A stretch of 64,000 bases of DNA from Phenylobacterium sp. (GTDB lineage Bacteria > Pseudomonadota > Alphaproteobacteria > Caulobacterales > Caulobacteraceae): the NCBI RefSeq assembly GCF_004297125.1, contig NZ_SCVD01000021.1, forward strand, positions 1 through 64,000, written 5' to 3'. Of the stretch, positions 37,239 to 47,266 are shown piece by piece. A program made the translations under genes and the position numbers. Below the pieces are notes generated by a model, which ran no database searches, had not been told where the DNA came from, and saw only the letters and a program-made list of their open reading frames with translations. Numbering within the stretch: the stretch's first letter is position 1; the number at the start of each line of letters is the position of its first letter.

Positions 37239-39155
37239 ATGGGCGTCTGGAAGCGGGTCGCAGGCGTGGGCGCGGGCGCCGCGGCCACGGTCCTGGCGGG
37301 GATCGGGATCGGAAGCCTCGCACAGGCCCAGGCGACCGACGACGCGCCGCACCCCGGCAAGGCGGTCTACGACGCCGACTGCGCCGCCTGCCACAACGCG
37401 CCTCCGGCCGGCGACCGCGCGCCGCCCGTGGCCTCGTTGCGCAAGATGAGCGCCCAGACCCTGACGGCGGCGCTGACCACCGGCGTGATGAAGGCGATCG
37501 GCGATGGCCTCGATCGCCGGCAGATCCGCGACGTGGTGAGCTATCTGGCGGCGCCGGAAGGGCCAGTCGGCACGGGCTGGCTCGACGATAACCGGTGCGC
37601 GGACAGCACCGTCGACCTTTCCGCCGGGCCGGCGCAGGTGGGCTTCGGCGTCGACCAGGACAATTCCCGGCGGATGACGGCGGCCCAGGCCGGCCTCTCC
37701 ACCAAGGACGTGGCCAACCTCGAAGTCGCGTGGTCGTTCGTGATGCCGCGCACGTCGGGCCTGCGAGGGCAGGGCGTGGTCGTGGGCTCGACCCTGTTCT
37801 ATCCCGCCGGGCAGGCCGGCTACGTCATCGCGCTGGACACCAGGACCGGCTGCGTGAAGTGGGCGACCCCGGGCGGCGTGCGCGCGAGCCTGGCCTATGG
37901 CCGGCTCGGCAAGGACGGCCCTTGGGCGGTGGTCGGCGGCGACGGCCAGGGGAAGCTGACAGCCTTCGAGGCCAAGACCGGCAAGGTGGTCTGGTCGGTG
38001 GATCCGCGCCACGACAAGACCGTGCCGCTGTCGGGCAGCCCGATCTTCGCCGGCGACAGGATCGTCGTGCCGATCTCGGCCATCGACGTGGGCAACGCCA
38101 TGCGGCCCAATTTCGAGTGCTGCAAGGCCCACGGCGCCGTGGCGCTGCTCGACGCCGCCGACGGCAAGATCCTCTGGACCTGGCACACCATGGAGCCGGC
38201 CAAGCCGCTAGGGCGCAAGAATTCGCAGGGCGTCGAGATGTACGGCCCCTCCGGCGCGCCGATCTGGTCCAGCCCCTCGGTCGATGTGAAGGCAGGCGTG
38301 GTCTATGCGGCGACCGGCGAGAACACCTCGCCCCCGGCCACCAACACCAGCGACAGCCTGGTGGCGCTGGACCTCGCCACCGGCAAGCAGAAGTGGGTGT
38401 TCCAGGCTTTGGAGAACGACGTCTGGAACATGTCGTGCCCGATCGGCTCGCCCACCGGCGGCCGTGCGCCCGGCCCGAACTGCTTCTTCGCGGCCGAGGG
38501 CAGCGTGCTGCGCGACCACGACTTCGGCGGCGGGCCGCTGATCTGGCGCGGCCCCAATGGGAAGAAGGGGGGCCGCACCCTGATCCTGGGGGGCCAGAAG
38601 TCTGGCGACGTCTGGGCGCTGGAGGCGGCGACGGGAAGGAAGGTCTGGCGCCATCAGTTCGGGAAGGGCTCGGCCCTGGGCGGCGTTCACTGGGGCATCG
38701 CGGCGGATGCGACCCGCGTCTACGCGCCGATCGCCGACCCCAACGTGCCCGAGCCGGACAACGCCGCGGGCCTCTACGCCATCGACGTCGCGACGGGGAA
38801 GCTCGCCTGGTCGTGGAAGGCCTCGGCCGACTGCGCGGGAGACCGCAAGGCGCGCGTCCCCAGCTGCGACGGCAAGTTCGGCCTGTCGGCCCCGCCGCTG
38901 GTGGTGGACGGCGCGGTTGTCGCGGGCGGCCTGGACGGGCGGGTCTATGTGTTCGAGGCGGCCACCGGCAAGCTGCTGGCCACCCACGACACGGCGGTCC
39001 CGTTCCAGGGCGTGAACAAGCTGGCGGGCGCCGGCGGGTCGATCGACGCGGCCGGCCCCTTCGCCGGCGACGGCTTCCTGTTCGTCAGCTCGGGCTACGG
39101 CTCTTTCGGGCAGCAGGCTGGCAATGTGCTGGTGGCGTACCGGCCGAAACGCTGA
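37239..39155 (+). CDS. Cytochrome c / PQQ-type beta-propeller dehydrogenase
   Basis: 638 residues from ATG 37239 (GGGGGAAG ribosome site; an in-frame ATG at 37212 has none). Signal peptide to about residue 32, then a small c-type heme domain with CAACH at 48-52, then a pyrrolo-quinoline quinone-type propeller: repeated blades such as YVIALDTRTGCVKW, LVALDLATGKQKW, VWALEAATGRKVW and LYAIDVATGKLAW. The order heme-first, propeller-second recalls polyvinyl-alcohol dehydrogenase. Substrate is likely an alcohol oxidised in the periplasm. Possible PQQ synthesis genes are not in the window. Confidence 0.88.
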   Translation: MGVWKRVAGVGAGAAATVLAGIGIGSLAQAQATDDAPHPGKAVYDADCAACHNAPPAGDRAPPVASLRKMSAQTLTAALTTGVMKAIGDGLDRRQIRDVVSYLAAPEGPVGTGWLDDNRCADSTVDLSAGPAQVGFGVDQDNSRRMTAAQAGLSTKDVANLEVAWSFVMPRTSGLRGQGVVVGSTLFYPAGQAGYVIALDTRTGCVKWATPGGVRASLAYGRLGKDGPWAVVGGDGQGKLTAFEAKTGKVVWSVDPRHDKTVPLSGSPIFAGDRIVVPISAIDVGNAMRPNFECCKAHGAVALLDAADGKILWTWHTMEPAKPLGRKNSQGVEMYGPSGAPIWSSPSVDVKAGVVYAATGENTSPPATNTSDSLVALDLATGKQKWVFQALENDVWNMSCPIGSPTGGRAPGPNCFFAAEGSVLRDHDFGGGPLIWRGPNGKKGGRTLILGGQKSGDVWALEAATGRKVWRHQFGKGSALGGVHWGIAADATRVYAPIADPNVPEPDNAAGLYAIDVATGKLAWSWKASADCAGDRKARVPSCDGKFGLSAPPLVVDGAVVAGGLDGRVYVFEAATGKLLATHDTAVPFQGVNKLAGAGGSIDAAGPFAGDGFLFVSSGYGSFGQQAGNVLVAYRPKR

Positions 39156-39159
39156 AGCC

Positions 39160-39183
39160 ATCCCTCTTTTTCATGGGAGGGAT
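39160..39183. terminator. Hairpin between convergent PQQ-type dehydrogenase and dnaJ
   Basis: ATCCCTC (39160-39166) pairs with GAGGGAT (39177-39183) around a 10-base T-rich loop. It lies between two convergent stops and may terminate from both sides, although no long T-run follows either arm. The CCCTC...CATGGGAGGG pattern resembles the ends of the DUF559 unit. Confidence 0.45.
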
Positions 39184-39194
39184 AGAGAGTGTGA

Positions 39195-40343
39195 TCAGGC
39201 CTTGCCCGTCACGTCTTCCCAGAAGCGCTTGGCCTTGCCGGTGAAGCCGGCGGACTTGGGATGCTGCTGCTCGCTGCAGATCTCGGCCAGCTCGCGCATC
39301 AGTTCCTTCTGGCGCGCGGTCAGGCGGGTGGGGGTCTCGACGAACAGCTCGACCACCAGGTCGCCGCGCTCGCGCGAGCGCAGGGACGGCATGCCACGGC
39401 CCTTCACGCGCACGGTCTTGCCGGTCTGGGCGCCTTCGGGGACCTTGACCTCGATCTTGCACTGGCCATCGCAGGCCTCGCCGCCCATCAGGCAGGGCGC
39501 CTCGATCTCGCCGCCCAGGGCCGCCACGCACATCGGCACGGGCACCGTGCAGAGCAGGTCCAGGCCGTCGCGCTCGAACAGCTCGTGCGGCCTCACGGAA
39601 ATGAAGATGTAGAGGTCGCCGCGCGGCCCGCCGCGCTGGCCCGCGTCGCCTTCGCCGGCGAGGCGGATGCGCGCGCCGTCGTCGACGCCGGCGGGGATCC
39701 GCACCGCCAGGGTGCGCTGCCGGCGGACGTGGCCGGCGCCGCGGCACTCCGTGCAGGGATCCATGACCATCTGGCCGGAACCGCCGCAGCGGGGGCAGGC
39801 GCGTTCGATGGAGAAAAAGCCCTGGCTGGCGCGGACCCGCCCCGCGCCATGGCAGGTGGTGCACTGGGTCGGGCTGGTGCCGGGCTTGGCGCCGGAGCCT
39901 TCGCAGGCCTCGCAGGACAGGGTGACCGGGATGGTGATCTCGACCTCGGAGCCGGCATAGGCCTGCTCCAGGCTGATCTCCAGGTCGTAGCGCAGGTCCG
40001 AGCCGCGGGCCGGGCCGCTGCGCTGGCGCTGGCCGCCACGGCCGCCGAAGATGTCGCCGAACACCTCGTTGAAGATGTCGTGCACGTCGTGGAACTGGCC
40101 GTTCCCGGGCCCGCCGCCATTGCCGTTGACGCCGGCGTGGCCGAAGCGGTCGTAGGCCGCGCGCTTCTGCGGATCCGACAGGATCGAATAGGCCTCGTTG
40201 ACTTCCTTGAAGCGGCCGGACGCCTCCTCGCAGCCGCCGTTGCGGTCGGGATGGTGCTCCATCGCTTGCTTACGGAAGGCTGCCTTGAGGGCGCTGTCAT
40301 CGCAGCCCCGTTCGACGCCCAGGATCTCGTAATAGTCCCGCAT
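39195..40343 (-). CDS. dnaJ: Chaperone protein DnaJ
   Basis: Hsp40 co-chaperone, 382 residues. J domain with HPD in MEHHPDRNGG, Gly/Phe-type linker, four zinc-binding repeats (CEACEGSG, CTTCHGAG, CPRCGGSG, CTECRGAG), and the C-terminal substrate domains. Stimulates DnaK ATPase. ATG 40343 lies 171 bases downstream of the dnaK stop, a spacer with two strong hairpins. Expected to be heat-induced from the dnaK promoter. Confidence 0.98.
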   Translation of the reverse strand: MRDYYEILGVERGCDDSALKAAFRKQAMEHHPDRNGGCEEASGRFKEVNEAYSILSDPQKRAAYDRFGHAGVNGNGGGPGNGQFHDVHDIFNEVFGDIFGGRGGQRQRSGPARGSDLRYDLEISLEQAYAGSEVEITIPVTLSCEACEGSGAKPGTSPTQCTTCHGAGRVRASQGFFSIERACPRCGGSGQMVMDPCTECRGAGHVRRQRTLAVRIPAGVDDGARIRLAGEGDAGQRGGPRGDLYIFISVRPHELFERDGLDLLCTVPVPMCVAALGGEIEAPCLMGGEACDGQCKIEVKVPEGAQTGKTVRVKGRGMPSLRSRERGDLVVELFVETPTRLTARQKELMRELAEICSEQQHPKSAGFTGKAKRFWEDVTGKA

Positions 40344-40387
40344 GGAAACGTCAGAAGCTCAGGTTTGCTTGTGAATTGAAGTGGGTG

Positions 40388-40432
40388 GGCCCCCGCCCGG
40401 CTGCAAGGTGTAGCACCGAGCGGACGGGGGCC
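40388..40432 (-). promoter_or_regulatory. Hairpin in the dnaK-dnaJ spacer, near dnaJ
   Basis: An 8-bp G/C stem (40388-40395 with 40425-40432) whose interior holds a smaller GGTG/CACC hairpin. It lies in the dnaJ leader, 45 bases from the dnaJ start, and may tune translation or mRNA decay. Confidence 0.4.
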
Positions 40433-40463
40433 TCTAGTCCCGCGAAAGCGGCGGCGACGTCCC

Positions 40464-40504
40464 CATGGCCCTCCTCATCGCACTTGCTTCCGAGGAGGGC
40501 CATG
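40464..40504 (-). promoter_or_regulatory. 13-bp hairpin just after dnaK
   Basis: A perfect 13-bp stem (40464-40476 with 40492-40504), 15-base loop, begins 11 bases after the dnaK stop. There is no T-run, so it is more like a 3'-end stabiliser, processing site or Rho-type attenuator that would keep DnaK in excess of DnaJ. Confidence 0.5.
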
Positions 40505-40514
40505 AGGTGCGTTG

Positions 40515-42431
<1,917 letters not shown>

Positions 42432-42576
42432 AGCCTTGGTCTACTCGCTCCTTGCTTGGCGAACGTCGCGGGTTGGGCCTTCTACTGAAGCGCCCGGGCA
42501 ATTGCGACGCCCCCGGTTCGATTGTCTCCCGTCCGGCTTCCGTCTTTCCGTTCGCGGAAGCCAGCGTCGAGAGCCG

Positions 42577-42604
42577 ATATGGGGGAAATTGCGGGGGCTG
42601 CAAG
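42577..42604 (-). promoter_or_regulatory. RpoH (sigma-32) promoter of dnaK
   Basis: On the minus strand CTTGCAG (42604-42598), 13 bases, then CCCCATAT (42584-42577). Both elements and the spacing match the sigma-32 consensus closely. The -10 box ends about 145 bases upstream of the dnaK ATG, giving a long leader. Confidence 0.85.
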
Positions 42605-42637
42605 AGCGAAAGCCCCTAATCCGATCAAGGGCATGAC

Positions 42638-43117
42638 TCATGTTTGCCGCCATTGCGCGCTGGCCGCGGCGTAAAGGGGCGCCGGATGCGGCGTCTCGCC
42701 GCCCCTCGACGCGATGAAGGCGTGCTCCACCACCATGGCCTGCTGCTCGATGTTCATCGCCGTGAACGCCCTTCCGCCCTGGAGGTCGTAGGCGTAGGAC
42801 GCCAGGCTGTCGCCCGCTTTGATCTTGGCCAAAATCAGCGAGACTCCATGCTGCGCCTGCCAGACGTGGGTCAGCTCATGCACGAACACCGCCTGGACCC
42901 GCAGCGGAACCTGCGGCGCGGCGAAGTCCGGCCGCACGGTCGCCGCGGGCCAGACGATCAGCCCGGGCCCGGCCACGAAGGCGCGGCGCCACAGCGGAAT
43001 GGCGAAGATCCGCACCCGGCCGGCGTCCAGGCCCGCGCCGAACATCTCGGCGGCGAAGCCCCGCTCGCCGGCGGTCAGCGGGCGCGAGGCGAGCGGTTTC
43101 ATGCCGGACGTGGTCAT
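42638..43117 (-). CDS. Putative zinc-metalloprotein with HELTH motif ('Vgr-related' type)
   Basis: 159 residues from ATG 43117 (an alternative ATG is 43102). The gluzincin-like motif HELTH is at 80-84 in VFVHELTHVWQAQHG, and a downstream helix has IEQQAMVVEH, where Glu may be the third ligand. Similar small proteins are labelled 'vgr-related' in Caulobacter genomes; I recall the label but cannot confirm a function. No signal peptide. Divergent from the dienelactone hydrolase gene. Confidence 0.7.
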   Translation of the reverse strand: MTTSGMKPLASRPLTAGERGFAAEMFGAGLDAGRVRIFAIPLWRRAFVAGPGLIVWPAATVRPDFAAPQVPLRVQAVFVHELTHVWQAQHGVSLILAKIKAGDSLASYAYDLQGGRAFTAMNIEQQAMVVEHAFIASRGGETPHPAPLYAAASAQWRQT

Positions 43118-43190
43118 GGACGGTTGACGCAATGGCGGGCTGTCGGTTCCGTGGCCACCATCACCCCTGCCGCAGCATAAGGAAACGCCC

Positions 43191-44063
43191 ATGGTCACGC
43201 TCACCCGCCCCGACGGCACGCGCCCCGAAGACGTCCACCTGTCGCGGCGCGGCCTGACGCTGGCGCTGACCGGCGGCTATGCGCTGGCCGCCTGGTCGGC
43301 CGAGGCCGCGCCGATCAAGACCGACGGCGCGGGGCTGGTCCAGAGCATGGTGCAGATCAAGGCGCCCGACCGGGAGATCCCGGCGTTCATCGCGCGGCCG
43401 GCGAAGTCGGGGAAATTCCCCAGCGTCGTGCTGATCTCCGAGATCTTCGGCCTGCACGAGTATATCCGCGACACCGCCCGGCGGCTGGCCAAGGCCGGCT
43501 ACGCGGTCATCGCGCCGGACTTCTTCGTCCGCGCCGGCGACCCGTCGACCATGACCGACTTCCCGGCGATCATGAAGATCGTCGCCACCGCCACCGACGC
43601 CCAGGTGGCCGGCGACGTGGACGCCGCGCTCGCCTACCTCAAGGCCCAGCCGTGGGCCGACACCAACCGCGCCGCGATCACCGGGTTCTGCTGGGGCGGG
43701 TCCGTGGTCTGGGAAACGGTGGCGCGGCGGCCGGACTTCAAGGCCGGCGTCGCCTGGTACGGCCGGCTCGCCAGCGGCATGTCGCAGCCGGATCCCGGCG
43801 CCAAGAACCCGCTCGACGTCGTGAACGAACTGAAGGCGCCGGTGCTGGGCCTCTACGCTGAGAAGGACAGCGGCATCCCGCTCACCGACGTCGAGAAGAT
43901 GAAGGCGGCCCTGAAGGCGGCCGGCAAGTCGGGAAGCGACATCGTCGTCTTCCCGGGCGCGCAGCACGGCTTCCACGCCGACTACCGCCCCTCCTACAAC
44001 AAGGAGGCGGCCGATGACGGCTGGGCCAGGATGCTCGCGTTCTTCAAGAAGAACGGCGTCTAG
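43191..44063 (+). CDS. Exported dienelactone hydrolase family protein
   Basis: 290 residues; ATG 43191 with AAGGAAA upstream. Unlike the paralogue at 33.4-34.1 kb, it has a twin-arginine-like leader (LSRRGLTLALTGGYALAAWSAEA, about 18-40), so it may be exported by Tat. Catalytic Cys167 in GFCWGG, acid in LYAEKDSGIP, His in GAQHGFHADYRPSY. The late ARMLAFFKK ending is typical of the DLH family. Substrate unknown. Confidence 0.88.
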   Translation: MVTLTRPDGTRPEDVHLSRRGLTLALTGGYALAAWSAEAAPIKTDGAGLVQSMVQIKAPDREIPAFIARPAKSGKFPSVVLISEIFGLHEYIRDTARRLAKAGYAVIAPDFFVRAGDPSTMTDFPAIMKIVATATDAQVAGDVDAALAYLKAQPWADTNRAAITGFCWGGSVVWETVARRPDFKAGVAWYGRLASGMSQPDPGAKNPLDVVNELKAPVLGLYAEKDSGIPLTDVEKMKAALKAAGKSGSDIVVFPGAQHGFHADYRPSYNKEAADDGWARMLAFFKKNGV

Positions 44064-44479
44064 AACGGCGGCTCTTCGACCTTCGGCGGGGGTGGGGCGG
44101 GGGCGACTTCGGCCGCCGCCGCCGGGGGCGGGGGCGCGATCACCGGGGCGGATTCCGGACCGGCCGGGGCGCCGTTCTCGGCCGCGGCCTTGGCCAGGGC
44201 GGCCGCTTCGGCCTTGGCCTTTTTCTGGGCGTCGAGGGCTGCCTGTTCTTCGGGCGTCAGCTCTTCCTTGTCCTGGGTCGCGCCGATGATCCGCTCGTCG
44301 GTGAGCGGCGTGGCGTCCTGCGCCTCCAGCACCTGACCAACGGCGCCGTCCGGCCGCTCGCCCGGCAACCGGCTGCGGGAGGGGGCGGTGATGGCGCCCA
44401 GGGCGAAGGCGCCGAGGCACGCGGCCACCAGGCCTGTGGCGACCACCTGCAGCACGGGACGGGGCATGGACCAGTTCAT
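44060..44479 (-). CDS. Membrane-anchored Ala/Pro-rich hypothetical protein
   Basis: 139 residues from ATG 44479 (a TTG at 44488 would add three). One N-terminal helix (VLQVVATGLVAACLGAFALGAI), then a charged helical region (LTPEEQAALDAQKKAKAEAAAL) and a Pro/Ala-rich tail ending PPPPKVEEPPF. Looks like a periplasmic-facing anchor or linker protein; no domain recognised. Its last four bases overlap the end of the convergent hydrolase gene, and it is divergent from ftsK. Confidence 0.65.
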   Translation of the reverse strand: MNWSMPRPVLQVVATGLVAACLGAFALGAITAPSRSRLPGERPDGAVGQVLEAQDATPLTDERIIGATQDKEELTPEEQAALDAQKKAKAEAAALAKAAAENGAPAGPESAPVIAPPPPAAAAEVAPAPPPPKVEEPPF

Positions 44480-44543
44480 GACGGCCAAACTAGTGCGGTC
44501 GCGCGCCGCACGAAAGGCCGATCGCGCCGCCCCCGGATCACGG

Positions 44544-44590
44544 TAAACGCGCGATTAACGGTCCCTGCCGCAAACAGGGGTGATCGATTC
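44544..44590 (+). promoter_or_regulatory. Possible CtrA half-matched box and CcrM site upstream of ftsK
   Basis: TAAA-N7-TTAAC at 44544-44559 is one base from the CtrA consensus TTAA-N7-TTAAC, and GATTC (GANTC, the CcrM methylation site) is at 44586-44590, both within 70 bases of the ftsK start. Such sites are common in cell-cycle promoters of Caulobacter. One mismatch in a short motif makes this a weak call. Confidence 0.3.
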
Positions 44591-44610
44591 AGTCTGGAGA
44601 CCTTGGGCGC

Positions 44611-46962
44611 ATGGCGCGGGCGGCGCGGAAAACCGGCGGGGAGCTTGCGCTCCACATCGCCAGGCTGACGTGGAACCATCCGGCGACGGCGCGCCTGCGC
44701 GGCGGGGTGACCGCCGCGTTCGGCGCCGCCCTGGCCGTGGCCTTCGCGACCTATAGCGCCGCCGACCCCAGCCTGAACGCCGCGGGCCCGACCCTGCCGC
44801 AGAACGCCCTGGGCGGTGCGGGCGCGGTGCTGGCCGACATCGGCGTGCAGTCCCTGGGCGTGACCGCGGGCCTCGCGGCGCTGCTGATCGTCACCTGCGG
44901 CCTGTCGCGGGTGGCCGACCCCGAGCCGGACCTGAGCCGGGGTCGCCTGCGCCTGCGCGCCGCCATCGGGACGCTGGGTGTGCTAGCCCTGGCCGGCGCG
45001 CTCGCCTGGGCGCCGATCCCGGCGGGCTGGCCGCTGGCCAAGGGCCTGGGCGGATTCTGGGGCGATGCGCTGCTCACGAGCTTCGCCGGCCTGATCGAAT
45101 ACGCCCGCCTGGCCTTCGGGACCACCATCGCGGGCTCGGTGCTCGCCGTCGGGGGCCTGGTCGCCTACGGCTATGGCCTGGGCCTTTCACGGGTGGACTT
45201 CCGCGGCGTGGCCGACGGCGTCGCCCATGCCCTCGCGCCGAAGCCGAAGCTCAAGGCCGCCAAGCCCGAACCCGCCGGGGCCGCAAAGGTCGCCCGCCGC
45301 AACAGGGCGCAGGATCCGGGGATCCCGGACGCCGCGCTGGATCCCGCGCCGATCCCCGTCGCCGCCGACGGTCCGGTCCTGCAGGTCAAGGCGCCGAAGC
45401 CCGCGCCCAAGGAGAGCGTCCGCGAACAGAAGGAGGCGCAGGCCACCTTCTCCTTCGCCCAGGAGGGCGGCTTCCAGCTTCCCGAACTGGCCATGCTGAC
45501 CAAGGCCCCGCCGCGCGCCGCGCAGTATGACGAAGGGGCTCTGCGCCAGAACGCCCAGCTGCTGGAGAACGTGCTGGCCGAGTTCGGCGTGCGCGGGCAA
45601 GTGGACCAGATCCGCCCGGGCCCGGTCGTCACCCTCTACGAACTGGTGCCCGCCGCGGGCGTGAAGTCGGCCCGTGTCGTGGCCTTGGCCGACGATATCG
45701 CGCGCTCCATGAGCGTGGCCTCGGCCCGCGTCTCGGTGGTGCCCGGCCGCAACGCCATCGGCATCGAACTGCCCAACCAGCGCCGCGAGACGGTCTACCT
45801 GCGCGACCTGCTCGCCGCCGCCGAGTACGAGCGGGGCGGCCAGAACCTGCCCATGGCGCTGGGCGAGACCATCGGCGGCGAACCCTACATCGCCGACCTG
45901 GCCAAGATGCCCCACCTGCTGATCGCCGGCACCACCGGATCGGGCAAGTCGGTGGGGGTCAACGCCATGATCCTCTCGATCCTCTACCGCCTGCCGCCCG
46001 AGCAGTGCCGGATGATCATGATCGACCCCAAGATGCTGGAGCTCAGCGTCTACGACGGCATCCCGCACCTGCTGGCGCCCGTCGTGACCGACCCGAAGAA
46101 GGCCATCGTCGCGCTGAAGTGGACCGTGCGCGAGATGGAGGACCGCTATCGGCGCATGTCCAAGATCGGCGTCCGCAATGTCGCCTCCTACAACGAGCGC
46201 GCCCGCGAGGCCCTGGCCAAGGGTGAGCATTTCGAGCGGACGGTGCAGACAGGTTTCGACGAAGGCGGCCGCGCCACCTACGAGAGCGAGAAGATCCGGC
46301 CCGAGCCGATGCCCTATCTCGTCGTGATCATCGACGAGGTGGCCGACCTGATGATGGTGGCCGGCAAGGACATCGAAGGCGCCGTCCAGCGCCTGGCCCA
46401 GATGGCGCGGGCGGCCGGCATCCACCTGATCATGGCCACCCAGCGGCCGTCGGTGGACGTGATCACCGGGACCATCAAGGCCAACTTCCCGACCCGGATC
46501 AGCTTCCAGGTCACGTCCAAGATCGACAGCCGCACCATCCTGGGCGAGCAGGGCGCCGAGCAGCTGCTGGGGCAGGGCGACATGCTCTACATGGCGGGCG
46601 GCGGACGCATCACCCGCCTGCACGGCCCCTTCGTCTCGGACGGCGAGGTCGAGGCGGTGGCCAAGTTCCTGCGCGACCAGGGCACGCCCAGCTACCTGGA
46701 CGAAGTCACCGCCGGCGGTGACGAGGACGGCGAAGAGGGCGACCTGGGCTTCGGCGGCGGGGAGGAGAGCAACGACCTCTACGACCGCGCGGTCGCAGTG
46801 GTCACCCGGGACGGCAAAGCCTCGACCAGCTACATCCAGCGCCGCCTGCAGATCGGCTACAACCGCGCCGCCTCGCTGATCGAGCGGATGGAGCAGGAAG
46901 GGGTCGTGGGCCCCGCCAACCACGCCGGCAAACGCGAGATCCTGGTCAGCGCGGCGCCTTAG
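44611..46962 (+). CDS. ftsK: DNA translocase FtsK
   Basis: 783 residues. N-terminal integral part with about four helices (to about residue 200) that targets the septum; an Ala/Pro/Lys linker; then the motor domain with Walker A GTTGSGKS near residue 441 and Walker B LVVIIDEVADLMM; and a C-terminal winged-helix gamma domain (VVTRDGKASTSYIQRRLQIGYNRAASLIERME) that reads polar DNA motifs. Coordinates chromosome terminus segregation with division. ATG 44611. The stop overlaps the convergent UVR-motif gene. Confidence 0.97.
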   Translation: MARAARKTGGELALHIARLTWNHPATARLRGGVTAAFGAALAVAFATYSAADPSLNAAGPTLPQNALGGAGAVLADIGVQSLGVTAGLAALLIVTCGLSRVADPEPDLSRGRLRLRAAIGTLGVLALAGALAWAPIPAGWPLAKGLGGFWGDALLTSFAGLIEYARLAFGTTIAGSVLAVGGLVAYGYGLGLSRVDFRGVADGVAHALAPKPKLKAAKPEPAGAAKVARRNRAQDPGIPDAALDPAPIPVAADGPVLQVKAPKPAPKESVREQKEAQATFSFAQEGGFQLPELAMLTKAPPRAAQYDEGALRQNAQLLENVLAEFGVRGQVDQIRPGPVVTLYELVPAAGVKSARVVALADDIARSMSVASARVSVVPGRNAIGIELPNQRRETVYLRDLLAAAEYERGGQNLPMALGETIGGEPYIADLAKMPHLLIAGTTGSGKSVGVNAMILSILYRLPPEQCRMIMIDPKMLELSVYDGIPHLLAPVVTDPKKAIVALKWTVREMEDRYRRMSKIGVRNVASYNERAREALAKGEHFERTVQTGFDEGGRATYESEKIRPEPMPYLVVIIDEVADLMMVAGKDIEGAVQRLAQMARAAGIHLIMATQRPSVDVITGTIKANFPTRISFQVTSKIDSRTILGEQGAEQLLGQGDMLYMAGGGRITRLHGPFVSDGEVEAVAKFLRDQGTPSYLDEVTAGGDEDGEEGDLGFGGGEESNDLYDRAVAVVTRDGKASTSYIQRRLQIGYNRAASLIERMEQEGVVGPANHAGKREILVSAAP

Positions 46963-47213
46963 CGGCTGCGCCTGCCGCCGGGCCTGTGGCCGCTGGTCAT
47001 CGGGTCTGGCTTCTTGGGCAGCGGCCGCGTGGGATCGGGAACATAGCGCTCCTGGCTCGAGCCCAGGCCCATGCGGCCGGGCTTCTGCTCGCGCAGGCTC
47101 GTGTCGCCCGAGCGGATCCGGGCGATGGCGTCGCGCAGGGTCGCGGCGGTTTCGAAGTCGCCGGCCTCGGCCGCCTGCGCCATCCGCCGTTCCAGGTCCT
47201 CGATCATGCCCAT
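46959..47213 (-). CDS. UvrB/UvrC motif (UVR) small protein
   Basis: 84 residues. The N-terminal part IEDLERRMAQAAEAGDFETAATLRDAIARI is a textbook UVR helical hairpin, the module that joins UvrB to UvrC. The remainder is basic and Pro/Gly-rich, without nuclease or helicase domains. It may bind a UVR partner or act as an McsA-like adaptor. ATG 47213 (47207 is an alternative). Confidence 0.85.
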   Translation of the reverse strand: MGMIEDLERRMAQAAEAGDFETAATLRDAIARIRSGDTSLREQKPGRMGLGSSQERYVPDPTRPLPKKPDPMTSGHRPGGRRSR

Positions 47214-47266
47214 GAGGCGAGATTAGCCGATTGCGCTGACGGGCGCGTCCCCGCTCTACTCGCCGC

